From the IMG/VR virus record IMGVR_UViG_3300042291_000273, positions 1 to 58,195 of that record: DNA of 58,195 nt; one strand, 5' to 3'. A program made the translations under genes and the position numbers. Below are positions 39,101-43,356 of this stretch, one piece after another (position 1 is the first letter of the stretch; every line of letters begins with the position of its first letter). The DNA is from a virus. The notes below the pieces were generated by a model, which saw only the letters and a program-made list of their open reading frames with translations, ran no database searches and was not told the DNA's origin.

Positions 39101-39990
39101 CTACACGAGGTGGAAGTTCAGTAGCTCTTAGTAATGATTCAGGGTCAATGAATGTAACTCAGTGGGAACACGTAAATACTGATCGTTTATGGGTAACAGT
39201 AAATGGTGAACGTGTACCTTCTACTAGCCTGAGATTAAATGCTGATAATAATTTAAGTATATTAACTTCTATAGATTCAAGTGACGTAGTAATCATAACA
39301 AGTATGATGCCATATGCTACTCCTGATGAAGAAATATATTTGAACTTTGTTGATACTATTAATGAAGCAAGTGTGTACAGAGCAAATACCGGTACTAGAA
39401 CTTGGTTAACACAACCTATCTATGACTTGAGTACTGTAATTTATGTAGATGACGTTACTCGCTTAACCAATACTATTGTTCAGTCAGTGACCACTCCTGC
39501 AGCAGTTTCTGGTAATTACAACTTTGGGTTAACAGCAGATAAGAGATTAATTACTAACGTTACAGTATACAACAATAGCACAAACGAGTTTATTTCTAGC
39601 GATAATTACCGAGTTGTGATAGAAGAGTTATCACCGATATTAAAAATAACAGCAGGTAGTTACATTAATGTAGGAAATCAATTAACAATTACTACTTTAG
39701 AAGGTAATTTGATTTATGTAAACGGTGAGCAAATCAGATTTGGATCAGTAGATTTAACTAACAACACATTAAGTAACTTAGAACGAGGAGTTAATGGAAC
39801 AGGAAAGCAATCACTGATACTAACTTATACTGAAGTTTTTGGGTTATTATCAAAGAATAGACTGTCAGATGTTTATTATAACCAAACTTGGAACCCAATA
39901 GATGACGCAATATTTAATACAGTCGACGGTGATCCATTACAGATAAGTGAAACTGTGTCTGCTGAATTCTTAAATACGGATATTTTATAA
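21193..39990 (+). CDS. Giant 6265-residue baseplate/tail structural protein in the gp7 position
   Basis: One frame of 18.8 kb runs without interruption. The first third looks like the large marine T4-like wedge protein in the gp7 position: MTRIRTLNFLPEIFQTKTNT, WDSFTDFDKIVNYNQYYWIP, SYRRSSAYPFDLMRIFALMK, and near residue 3602 LAGYINEVKPYHVVVKEFVF. Residues about 2380-3075 carry FG-GAP-like propeller repeats (WGSELAISGDQNWLYISD, DVMVVGAPDKDYDGN, SEILIGSPFE, DSVVISAPVA). Residues about 4815-5210 carry sialidase-type Asp-boxes (SNDGIVW, SANGINW, SENGASW, TDDYGVTW), recalling the propeller in T4 gp7. From residue 324, and mainly 4000-6000, a module of about 80 residues recurs roughly a dozen times: ...VN-x-P-x-x-F-x-G...G-TTYY-(V/I)...TIS...GG...GSM. 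Expected role: wedge plus fibre or adhesin. Domain calls are by eye. Confidence 0.7.
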   Translation: MTRIRTLNFLPEIFQTKTNTEFLSATLDQLVNPPITKKIQGYIGSKVGYGVNANDYYVTEPNKTRTDYQLDPGVVFTKTNQSTAQDFISYPGILDALELQGGITNNNSRLFESQIYSWDSFTDFDKIVNYNQYYWIPTGPPAVTVSSALVYSTNDYIVTDLANGYNIRELGASAGSTNPTITLLRGGSYRFTVNQPSQFWIQGEPGVSGFSPTQPNLPVRDVYGVSNNGATQGVVTFTVPSKDAQDEFIFPGNNLVDVISTLPFEDVNGAPLSALGSIDSITSLNNLRVMFYDTGVVNEIGYISAYYDETSFDTNDNALVAPLVVTIGSSNSSTDRFTLSTGNTSQLVVNNTITFNNPVFGGVTAGTIYYIKSVDSSTEFTISDTLGGATFPLTTDSGTMTANANQGLYEEGFYTTVSENFYRITYVVDPSDPTNPIIRLIPDGLIPTEQKITATYGSTWIDRQFYRNTLGVVSLVPYITAPLDQLYYQDGTSANKVGIIRIIENNTTNTINVETDILGKKNYTSTNGVVFTNGLKVEFDGDVIPSRYLSGQYYVEGVGSAIELISVETLVSPEDFTTSTFVPFDTTPFDLSNFDSDLFIPTDLDYITIARNAINKNAWSRSNRWFHSQVINQTAIYNNNPSIVTEFAKAENKARRPIIEFYPNLGLFNSGTRGKDAVDFIDQRTTDALSQIAGLNNYFPDVEVYTENTVSIASVVGTSTTITIPTADIVGTFQVGQYISDYLDILPNNTQITNITIAGNNTVLTVSWAVSQSVGSATSVAVIATDTTVNNYSIFSGARIIFAADTDVNVRNKIYVVALSQLSPSSVPVITLTEAQDGLCEENDQAVITRGYNNQGNTYYFSNDNWITAQEKVTVNQAPLFDVFDENGISFSDPTIYQGTSFAGCTLFSYGIGSGTDDPILGFPIRYSAIDNVGDISFDVSLNTDTFDYVTGTTPITQKVNTGYVFNYDDRTEYTRELGWQTAVAPSAQYQVFQFTYLKDNPSTTFVCDIAAISEVEGQDSWTSVQVYINNACQCVSEYSYTITANSTIIELLDVSELDSDTPIEVLILSNQVSNQAYYTIPVNLSNNPFNQDLETVNVGDIRLQYRDIYVNAPGMLGQVFGSNNYRDLGNLVPYGTNIIQNSASLVLPGTFLRKTNHNLFDALQFNSNEYTKFKNLLVDTINNAEYVQRYTPSEILDQAIDIITAAKSESQAFFWSDMLPAKSPLRSNTYTFANNLDTSIYPLTTTYNFATANYNGVIVYLSRIISGVTIQKQLIINQDYVISQDAPSLTVTLDLIAGDKITIKEYNQTYGSYVPNTPTKLGLYPAYTPQVVLDTAYTQPTYFIKGHDGSYNKLYGSYNTNLGVLEDFRDQGLLEFETRIYNNLKLSSTVPIQTYEVLPGFFRDTDYTYSEFLQMYSESFLNWVGQNRLNYKTQVFSKVNEFTYNYTNAANKLTNTPIEQGYWRGVYQYFYDTTTPNATPWEMLGFTDQPTWWTERYGPAPYTSDNLILWNDLEQGVIWNDGVPITVETVARPGLTNIIPVDSAGNLVSPFVAIVGNYNPNTFQRDWKVGDDAPVELSYRRSSAYPFDLMRIFALMKPANFFNLGVDVDNYKYNLEFNQYLVNNRSHLVISDVEIYGSGTAKTSYINWIVDYEKQIGINATENITNLLDNLDVRLIYRLAGYSDKNLLKFYVEKGTPNSRNASLLIPDESYSLLLYDNQPFDRIVYSGVVIQITQDGYTVFGNSQTNAYFKVLKPVNNGKYNNIQVEDAQVKVAVDYTANELLIPYGAKFYSEQEVAQFLSSYGAYLTSQGMIFNDVLGGIEVNWDQMISEFLYWSQTGWEVGSILLLNPSAQTLKIDKESSIVQPLTVQNTNFVLNQNLYPIQAKDLSVFRNGTEFSVTALNQGDTVSYGQFNLSNFEHAVVFDNTTLFNDTIYNLITGLRQNRIYVRGTKTAEWNGTITASGFILNQDNIKEWSRAVKYTKGSIVLYKNKYWTALKVIEPSNIFNERDWKETDYDQIQKGLLPNSSTRSYESALYYDTNKANLENDADLLGFSLIGYRPRDYMALVDLTDITQINVYQNLIKNKGTRNAIEAFRGATLPQGGIEYEVYENWAIKSGEFGGLLNKNFVDFKINEQYLTGNPSIVSLTNGVYTPGSQQEVPIYSLFNYARPIDSPNILSTIDPSTPTQVYPDAGYVNFDDVKMSSYFYSGLPVARDKNNEPVLINDFYVRDYAWLANYLGNWDVLAWTSVGRVIAVRSNLNNTATITFAQPHGLVRLQPLSIINYATNVDGYYIVANIVNLNEVIINLPVATEIASTGQGIGLTFQSQRVSNPASINNLPLLDTEFVKNTVWVDESTDGSWAVYRKSLNYQYNNEVTKTNSTTFGSAVAYTDQAGYLISDASAGEVYRYAQDSANNYFIVETLTGGTSFGSKIVYAGNTYVISEPTTASEVHVYVINDSQLSDDFVLYQTIAAPGGVTDWGSELAISGDQNWLYISDIANDKVHVYQKQNILLNAGYFVSGQTYVITDLGTTDFTLIGAIESKVGITFVATGVGTGTGAATQITYKASTIINGVALSLVSSTDKFSKSITTNYYGDVMVVGAPDKDYDGNIANWGSAFAFSRAVQNIEVQFNTIGQTFQLAWTPITVSRTVSATNATGNLITLNSVSGIAVNDPIIFSGTGLLGTGIQGNSVYYIRSIAGSDITIKTSRSSITPEAISTVGSVSNVTATVQTSPLYVSRNGVIVQDNNYGVIGSTFVYSGTLTAGDIITVSDSKFTYAQTFTSNYNNRVGTQFGYSLDTIQSGSEILIGSPFEISDENQEGAVYRFTNAGAKFGLVTGVNECNVTAVRPLLINGYFVNVPIGNATVVANAINSANITNIQAAATVDNKLMIQVINTDLTQVNQKLIITAVDTTTLTELGIEIYTNTQVINCPHEFGPTQFGSVVQFNEYDSVVISAPVATRYEGTTFDFIDDEDFTNDTIFDNNATQFIDTAPNAGAVYMFDYISNYNENLTNIGEFVYAQSVNSKDIVYGFNPLYGTALDFNSNVVMIGTPNFLPDSVDGQVTIYENESGIKDWSIYRNSAPIVNIDSIQNAQLFSAETNNTLINLDYIDPLQGKLLGSVRQNINYVTSIDPANYNSDEIFDPQSGLIWGPEKVGKVWFDTTNVRFVNYHQNDLVYNSKYWGTVFPGSDVAVYTWVVSNVSPRDYQGPGTPKDSTRYTVSSIIDSSNIVTPVYYFWVRNSNIIFREEGKTLSDTILESYISNPKNSGIAFFAPLRDNSFALYNCAEYINANDSVFHIGYANGTNDDEAHSEYTLIKEDFADDFLPGLPKLGSNAEPIGLYDRLLDSLAGVDEEGSVVPNPYLPKAVQSGVLARPRQSFFYNRYLALKNYLTYANEVLAQYPISEIRPDISLLFAQGEFYNTPDYWQYINWWTTGYDNNTKSAIQVPLYADLSTLSVATDTIVTVENNGSGKFEVYRYDGNSIWTRIGLENGTIEFNLTLWDYAEARLGFGDNFFDTSSYDEYPSEETRYIIRALNEQIYIDELLLFRNKGLILLFDYIQSESTESQNYLPWLNKTSLVDVAHTIRELKPIEVFQTDNQDFLAGYINEVKPYHVVVKEFVFKYTGIDTFDGNITDFDLPAQYDKSVNQFITPSLVYSNPNQDNEYVDTDDIWQTAPYTQWFQNKGVSLTGESNYEITTLVSYMTLGSSFMFVDNAQGFPINGTIRIGNEEIAYSSVDRALNLVSGLQRGLNGTAISQHFPNEKIFIDLPEVIVLNGGKGYVDPPRVTAYVDLDLYPAPTTEAVFEAVMSLDSVLSINVIDPGQGYMVLPEIRIDPSVVISFTNADINSTLHTIRVYGPNLATGDLVLFKQSDAGVGRLANNQWYYINVLETTPTAIVAFYSNYSDAINDTNRIQISDIGTDDQLTISLGAKASAITSASPIRENNITLRFDRTTYTSQVQDWRAGTYYGSFFAGSYFNSESVSSSSMQLESVLPPISSVLASAQGVAFEITDVDNDRQLTWSSLERNVGNTILATNAIRLIPLDDGSANPNASGSTIGFYEGMPVKFVGAVAGGLQENITYYVKTIINDTDFTVSLTEGGGTVTLTNATIPAAGLKCLAGEVVDTAVLTVNYPGILEVTATQAGTNALTVPMSLIGTGGTEGFYTNLPVFFTKYSVTEPVFGGVIENDVYYITTVINSQTFTISETQDPLSTTATATTASNNRVTVSSTDDFSVNDPIIFTGTTFGNIIAGTTYYVSEIVNTTQMTISTLINGGVFVLSNGAGSMLLTSQANTLTLSTATGSMTMNVSLPVSPGQVNGQLFTLYSTSEQYPNVSGTNSSLIERTMTATIATLDRITIDSSTGNTDDFYVNMPVQFDTTIGGLTAATTYYITDYGIVEIDAISTSSSNLITCDTTESLYVGMPIIFSGQGLGGITIGVEYFVESINIDGIRFTISDTDGGSVKILTNDSGSMLGTGEEYITVSASSGGSDVTLSNTVSDFDMTQEIIIDAIFDVSYILGGYRALVSTAGEGYAVNNTIVIPGADIGGATPANNLTLTVNTIDETDGGIIDVICSGIVAGTSDQYYLKVISPNQFEVYSNPLMTVPVTGIGFDFVGFTTTTATNITASNDRVTVTSSANFSVNDPVVFTGTIFSSQITLGQTYYIVDKPTATTVRLTTEPGGSVINFTTDTTGSMSMTKAGSFALLPEPFYFNQSIVKFNNRVYVCVVSNNDDDFIFGKWELLDSGDRRLNAMDRVVGYYQPTVNMPGVDLTQLFEGVTYPNSTYLGNPFAPAQQYELDTILQTQAFYPTDIDVASVVWNGTNYLAAASAPNYSAVLGSETGESWAVAKLTNAGIGLTDIIQANNIYVMSSTNSATPILRSNDGIVWTTTGTVTSEIGPQPISIAALSLQSVAYRNNLFVAVGEGIVSSSDTYDWTQRLAFTEYDNTLYGVSAVNVAAFTGFVAVGKGEVPEYSTGLTQIVDTNLIYYSANGINWTGVNFIPSAGVNTSTPNGFNGVAANGNNIVAVGENGVIYYSENGASWLGVNEVTVLSVNSATEQLILTNTAGFAVNDVIRFTDSFSSITAGISYYIKTIVSSTQVEISTSLGGTVLNLTDGSIPFRTRMYSYPTTATLNDVVYGDGVFIAVGDTGTIRTSTNAITWTTVASGTTEKLKGISHKETGSFIAVGENDTVLLTDDYGVTWTVSTLFVVAPPIYDIQGDAFTAGYAPEELVAGMVTDNLAMTVNTRPGTNWPATEYAHTGYNIVSLELNPVSSTQTVYSFDGAAQYPTEIFVAVINGTTGLSTTIYEGTDYAIDWINNIITLTTSIAFTPVSDTLRIDVYETGNGDQLVKSNSKTDPIRLNTDTGFNEIYLNCNYSGVIYSGSGVIRPETYSVEVFATATESVTNRILCDSVQQFVINEPIRFQGVVFGNIVEDQQYYVKSISPATNTITISDSINGITGVAGSIYVLTDATGLMLVNIEIGSGLVWTDPIVTYNGTKLVIGNTNTAVKTKSSNNAVVTVSTNGLIANSPVTFGEGIFTGSNIDPLTTYYIKTIIDSNEFTISETPSGSVKVLGNASGRSMYITNDYAIGLASNGISAKLVFAAPYDNSTDYLSYTIFGETFPAQYGYTLPETQILSGDGIEDTFALNNFVGGDNPGNAIVEVDGIRLSPLGDYTIDPALDEIIFNSAPTNGSTIAVTTFNDTQQQYLNTQVIGDGISTAPVVNAIQSISNEITLPLAVTRATATTAGVPNEITVDSTSGFVLNATVEFKGISFGGIATDGTVYFVDSIVSSTVFTIKNENGTQIVTTLGTGTIQVTVGGKPAVRVTTAAANGLSENDLVRIDGTLGSIQLNNNTYYAKIIDSTTFDLYESGIPGYAGYNPAFGAVNYPITTISSYTGEGYVWLVDSYYLVTQIATATTTSTNLITVTSTSQLVVNTPVIFTGSVLGGLVAGTTYYIRAIVSATQFTVSATRGGSSVALSNDSGSMNVTQWEHVNTDRLWVTVNGERVPSTSLRLNADNNLSILTSIDSSDVVIITSMMPYATPDEEIYLNFVDTINEASVYRANTGTRTWLTQPIYDLSTVIYVDDVTRLTNTIVQSVTTPAAVSGNYNFGLTADKRLITNVTVYNNSTNEFISSDNYRVVIEELSPILKITAGSYINVGNQLTITTLEGNLIYVNGEQIRFGSVDLTNNTLSNLERGVNGTGKQSLILTYTEVFGLLSKNRLSDVYYNQTWNPIDDAIFNTVDGDPLQISETVSAEFLNTDIL

Positions 39991-40160
39991 TGATAAATAA
40001 AGACATGAATGAACTTAATGAACTTGAACAATCAAATAAAAAAGAAACTGAATCTTCTAAAAAACCAAATGAAGTGGGCGGATTCTATTTTTCATCAAGT
40101 ATAAAAATTTTTGATCCAAATACTAAAGAAGTTATGGTTCAGCAAAGAGGAGATAATTGA
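39990..40160 (+). CDS. Small 56-residue protein resembling the start of the next gene product
   Basis: ATG at 39990 overlaps the giant gene's stop (TAATG) and the frame ends at TGA 40158-40160, overlapping the next ATG by one base. The product begins MINKDMNELNELEQSNKKET, a charged stretch, and ends GGFYFSSSIKIFDPNTKEVM. The tail IKIFDPNTKEVMVQQRGDN lines up with LKVYDPNNGEVFVDKHNA at the start of the next protein, so the two appear related. A second in-frame ATG at 40005 is possible. A GATAAATA box (39992-39999) overlaps the first codons; RNA started there would begin near 40005. Function unknown; a minor structural or assembly protein is plausible from context. Confidence 0.6.
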   Translation: MINKDMNELNELEQSNKKETESSKKPNEVGGFYFSSSIKIFDPNTKEVMVQQRGDN

Positions 40161-40780
40161 TGTCTATCATTACTTTATCGTATAAAGTAGAAGGCTTTTT
40201 AAAGGTTTACGACCCCAATAACGGGGAAGTATTTGTTGACAAACATAACGCTATTAACTACGAAACCATGTCTGAAGCTATTGCCGATACACTTAGCAGC
40301 AGAGGCTATGGAGAAATTTATCAAATGGCATTTGGTAATGGAGGGGCATCAGTAGACTCTACTGGAGTAATTACTTATTTACCTCCTAATGTTACTGGAC
40401 AAAATGCAGCACTTTATAATCAAACTTATGCAAAAATAGTAGATGATACTAGTGTGTTTAACTTAGACCCAACTAGAAATAAGATGACGGTTTTTCATAC
40501 TACGGGAAAAGTTTATACAGACATTTTAGTTCAATGCTTGTTAGATTATGGTGAACCAGCCGGTCAAGCAGCGTTTGATAATAGTACACAAACTGATTCT
40601 AGTTATGTTTTTGATGAGTTGGGTTTGCTGGCTAATTACGGTACGGATAGTAATGGAGATGTTATAACTAGATTATTAACACACGTTATTTTTCACCCAG
40701 TACAAAAATCACTAAACAGACAGATTCAGATAGATTATACGGTTCGTATACAGTCTTTGACTAATATGGTTACTATCTAA
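40160..40780 (+). CDS. Tail/baseplate structural protein, function unassigned
   Basis: This 206-residue protein lies between the giant baseplate gene and the fibre genes. Start is the ATG at 40160 in TGATG overlap with the small gene. The N-terminus is beta-rich (YKVEGFLKVYDPNNGEVFVD), followed by EAIADTLSSRGYGEIYQMAF and GNGGASVDSTGVITYLPPN. The C-terminus has RLLTHVIFHPVQKSLNRQIQ, then IDYTVRIQSLTNMV. The layout (a value/unit-like N-terminal strand, a GNGG-x-x-x-D-x-x-G loop, and an H-x-x-x-P-x-x-K-S-x-N-R core) is one I associate with conserved structural proteins of marine T4-like phages, possibly in the gp8 role. I cannot support a specific T4 equivalent. Virion location is inferred from neighbours and late-type context. 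Confidence 0.5.
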   Translation: MSIITLSYKVEGFLKVYDPNNGEVFVDKHNAINYETMSEAIADTLSSRGYGEIYQMAFGNGGASVDSTGVITYLPPNVTGQNAALYNQTYAKIVDDTSVFNLDPTRNKMTVFHTTGKVYTDILVQCLLDYGEPAGQAAFDNSTQTDSSYVFDELGLLANYGTDSNGDVITRLLTHVIFHPVQKSLNRQIQIDYTVRIQSLTNMVTI

Positions 40781-40788
40781 GATAAATA
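40781..40788 (+). promoter_or_regulatory. Late promoter (GATAAATA) before the tail fibre gene
   Basis: GATAAATA directly follows the previous stop. Initiation is expected near 40794. GGAG at 40799-40802 precedes the ATG at 40815 by 12 bases, a long spacing. Good match to the other late boxes in this window. Confidence 0.55.
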
Positions 40789-40814
40789 AAGAATAAGCGG
40801 AGTTATATAAGATT

Positions 40815-42029
40815 ATGGCATATACAATTGTAAAATCAGATGGTACTGTATTAACAACCATTGCTGATGGAACTATCAACACTACGAGTACTTCACTAGC
40901 ACTGCCTGGTAGAAACTATGCAGGATATGGACAATCTCAAGATACAAATTTTGTTCATGTTACTGAAAATTTTGCAGATACTACTCCTCCTCCAAACCCT
41001 CTAAGAGGGCAACTTTGGTATAGCACTAATAACAGTACTCTTTATGTATGTCCTACAGACGGTGAAGCAAATGCTCTTGCTTGGTTAGCATTGACTGCTA
41101 CTGCAAGCGGTGGTAATACAACTTTCGGTGCAGTTACAGTTACCGGTAACGTAACAGCAAATAATATTACAGCAGTTAATACAATTTCTGCTAATGCTTT
41201 TTCTGCTGGATATTTAACTATTTCAGCAAACGCAAATATAGCAGATGCAAATATAACTACTGCTAATATTGGCACACTTCAAACTACTGTAATAACAACA
41301 GGAGCAACCTCTACTCCGGGTACACTAACCGGTACTTGGACAGTTAATGGTTCAGCCAGCGGTAATGCTCTTGTATTAAACGGAAACTTGTTTATAAGCA
41401 ACTCGTCAGGTTCTAATATCTTTGGCATAAAAACCGACAAGTATATGTATGCTAACGGTGACATTATTTCGTTTGCAGGTTCTTACGCTAACGCTAACGT
41501 AGCAGCTTATTTACCTACATATGGCGGAAATATATTAACTGTACAAACTACTGCAACTGTTCTAACAACAGGAGCAAATACAACTCCCGGAACAGTAACA
41601 GGTAACTGGACTTTATCTGCTGGTTCTAGACTAAATGCTACATATGCTGACTTAGCAGAACGTTTTTCTGCGGATGATATTTATGATGCAGGTACAGTAG
41701 TAGAAATCGGCGGAACACAAGAAATTACTGCGGTTAAATATGAACTTTCTGAAGATGTATTTGGAGTAGTATCTAATACTGCGGCTTATCTTATGAATGC
41801 AGGTGCAGGAAATGATAACTCTCATCCTCCTATCGCAGTGTCTGGTAGAGTAGACGTTAAAGTTACAGGGATAATCAAGAAAGGACAGCGTTTAGTAAGT
41901 GCCGGCAATGGTATTGCTAGGGCTGCATTACCTGGTGAAGCTACTGCGTTTAATACGATAGGTAGAGCATTAGCAGATAAGAATACGGATGATTTAGGTA
42001 CGGTAGAAGCTATCGTAATGATACGATAA
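40815..42029 (+). CDS. Tail fibre protein with autoproteolytic-chaperone-like C-terminus
   Basis: This 404-residue fibre protein begins with a domain typical of T4-like marine fibres: LALPGRNYAGYGQSQDTNFV, then FADTTPPPNPLRGQLWYSTN. The middle is a Thr/Asn/Ala-rich repetitive shaft (VTGNVTANNITAVNTISANA) with two copies of a TTG-A-x-TTPGT-(L/V)-TG-x-W segment. The C-terminal 110 residues start ATYADLAERFSADDIYDAGT, then VFGVVSNTAAYLMN and PIAVSGRVDVKVTGIIKKGQ. This YADLAE...G-V-V-S...AYLMN pattern resembles peptidase_G2-type intramolecular chaperone/autoprotease domains at the ends of phage fibres. Cleavage and host specificity are not provable here. It precedes a second fibre-like gene by 13 bases. 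Confidence 0.7.
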   Translation: MAYTIVKSDGTVLTTIADGTINTTSTSLALPGRNYAGYGQSQDTNFVHVTENFADTTPPPNPLRGQLWYSTNNSTLYVCPTDGEANALAWLALTATASGGNTTFGAVTVTGNVTANNITAVNTISANAFSAGYLTISANANIADANITTANIGTLQTTVITTGATSTPGTLTGTWTVNGSASGNALVLNGNLFISNSSGSNIFGIKTDKYMYANGDIISFAGSYANANVAAYLPTYGGNILTVQTTATVLTTGANTTPGTVTGNWTLSAGSRLNATYADLAERFSADDIYDAGTVVEIGGTQEITAVKYELSEDVFGVVSNTAAYLMNAGAGNDNSHPPIAVSGRVDVKVTGIIKKGQRLVSAGNGIARAALPGEATAFNTIGRALADKNTDDLGTVEAIVMIR

Positions 42030-42042
42030 TAGGGAATAACAA

Positions 42043-42996
42043 ATGAGTTACGCACAATTTGGATTAATAGAAGCAACAGACTTTAACGCATTAGTAGGTG
42101 GTAATCCAACTGCAACTGCTAATACGCTAAATGCAACTTGGGCTACTGGTAGCGGAACTGCAGGTTATGGACAAACTGCTGTAGCTAACGTTACTGCTGG
42201 TAATACTGTAGCCGCAAGTAGTTGGAATTCACTTGTAACAAACACTGCTAACGTAGCAACACACCAGGGGTCTTCTATAACCAGTGTTACTGCTCCTACA
42301 GCCGGAGCAACTGTAACTTTCTTATCTGCTGTTCCTACTAACTTACAAACAATCTATACAAACAGATTAAACGCTGCTACTCAGTCAGGTACTACTTCAA
42401 ATGCTGTGACAAGAGGTACTACTTGGTCTACTGCATTAACATTTACTCACACTGCTACGTTTGCAAATGGGGACGCTGCTAGATTCTTTTTTAACTCGGG
42501 TGGTCAGTTAAAAATGACTGTATCACATGCTGATAACACAGCAGGTATTAACTTATTGTTCAATAACTTGGCTTCTAACGTAGGTACTGTAGTGTTAAGT
42601 GCTCCTAGTTCGGGTACTGCAAACATTGCAGGAACAAATTTTAATGGCATCCAAAAAGTCGGCGGAGGTGGAAGCTCACCTACTATTTCACCGAATAACG
42701 GGTACTATGCGTTAACTACTTCAAACGCTAACGTCTTTACTCAAACCGCATCTACCGGTCCTTCAGGTTATTTAAGTTCTTTTATTCGCTTTATCGTACA
42801 ATCAAACGGAACACAGGGATCAAACGGTGATGCCGGCTCTGTCATTACAATTAGCACTGTTTGGGACGAAGTTCCTGATGGTTTAGTAGTAGGTACAGGT
42901 TCTACTACTACACTAACTGTTACCCCACCTGAAGTAACTAATATCGCTAATACTTGGGGAACCATTACGTTAGCAGGATCAGTAACAGGATCATAA
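42043..42996 (+). CDS. Tail fibre/adhesin-like structural protein
   Basis: This 317-residue protein is very rich in Thr, Asn, Ala, Ser and Gly. The N-terminus has YAQFGLIEATDFNALVGGNP, then WATGSGTAGYGQTAVANVTA and AASSWNSLVTNTANVATHQG. The middle has GDAARFFFNSGGQLKMTVSH, followed by a beta-sandwich-like region ending TVWDEVPDGLVVGTGSTTTL. The FFNSGG-x-(L/I) segment is familiar from fibre-associated proteins of marine T4-like phages, where it is a conserved virion component. Start ATG 42043 lies 9 bases behind AGGGA. A receptor-binding role is inferred from position after the main fibre gene. No signal peptide or enzyme motif is seen. Confidence 0.6.
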   Translation: MSYAQFGLIEATDFNALVGGNPTATANTLNATWATGSGTAGYGQTAVANVTAGNTVAASSWNSLVTNTANVATHQGSSITSVTAPTAGATVTFLSAVPTNLQTIYTNRLNAATQSGTTSNAVTRGTTWSTALTFTHTATFANGDAARFFFNSGGQLKMTVSHADNTAGINLLFNNLASNVGTVVLSAPSSGTANIAGTNFNGIQKVGGGGSSPTISPNNGYYALTTSNANVFTQTASTGPSGYLSSFIRFIVQSNGTQGSNGDAGSVITISTVWDEVPDGLVVGTGSTTTLTVTPPEVTNIANTWGTITLAGSVTGS

Positions 42997-43010
42997 TAAT
43001 TTAACACACG

Positions 43011-43059
43011 ATCAGTATTCATCTAAATACTCGTAGGAGAACACAAGATGAATACTGAT
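43011..43059 (+). promoter_or_regulatory. 14-bp inverted repeat with late box: candidate translation switch
   Basis: ATCAGTATTCATCT (43011-43024) and AGATGAATACTGAT (43046-43059) are exact inverted copies around a 21-base loop. The loop holds the Shine-Dalgarno AGGAG (43035-43039) and the right arm contains the start codon ATG 43048. TCTAAATACTCGT (43022-43034) resembles the late consensus TATAAATACTATT. Initiation there, near 43035, would remove the left arm. Read-through RNA can fold and block the start; late RNA cannot. Confidence 0.65.
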
Positions 43060-43356
43060 ACGTTAATTTCAGATGTAAAAGCACGTTTCGCACACAACTC
43101 AGCCAAAGCATACCTTAAAGAAAAATACGAAGCTAAACTTATTGTAGCAGATCAAGGTGGACTTTGGAAAGCAGATCAACAAACGATTTCTACACTAAAT
43201 TCTTTTTCCGGTTTAAAAAATCTAATTTTAATAGACACTTTTGGAAATCCGTTACGGGTAGAAAGAGAAGAACTATTGAAAAAATTAAAAGAAGTTTATT
43301 TAACAGTAACATTTGAATGGTATCAAGAATGGCAGGAGTTAGAATCTAAGCGATGA
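43048..43356 (+). CDS. Conserved phage protein of unknown function, hairpin-controlled start
   Basis: This 102-residue soluble protein is helical at both ends: MNTDTLISDVKARFAHNSAK, a central LIVADQGGLWKADQQTISTL, LILIDTFGNPLRVEREELLK, and an aromatic C-terminus FEWYQEWQELESK. I do not recognise a domain of known function; small proteins of this look often follow fibre genes in marine T4-like phages and could be assembly factors. The start codon sits in the right arm of a 14-bp inverted repeat, with AGGAG in its loop, suggesting tight control. Its stop overlaps the next start (ATGA), so this gene may gate translation into the whole downstream glycan series. Confidence 0.6.
   Translation: MNTDTLISDVKARFAHNSAKAYLKEKYEAKLIVADQGGLWKADQQTISTLNSFSGLKNLILIDTFGNPLRVEREELLKKLKEVYLTVTFEWYQEWQELESKR

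Noticed and set aside
21193-39990. Giant gene as an assembly artefact
   Set aside because: An 18.8-kb frame with continuous coding character and diverged repeats is not what misassembly gives; the reading frame would not survive. Long-read proof would still be useful.
39992-39999. GATAAATA as a firm late promoter for the small gene
   Set aside because: The bases are also codons of the 56-residue protein and the box overlaps its start; could act for the downstream ATG but not listed as a separate feature.
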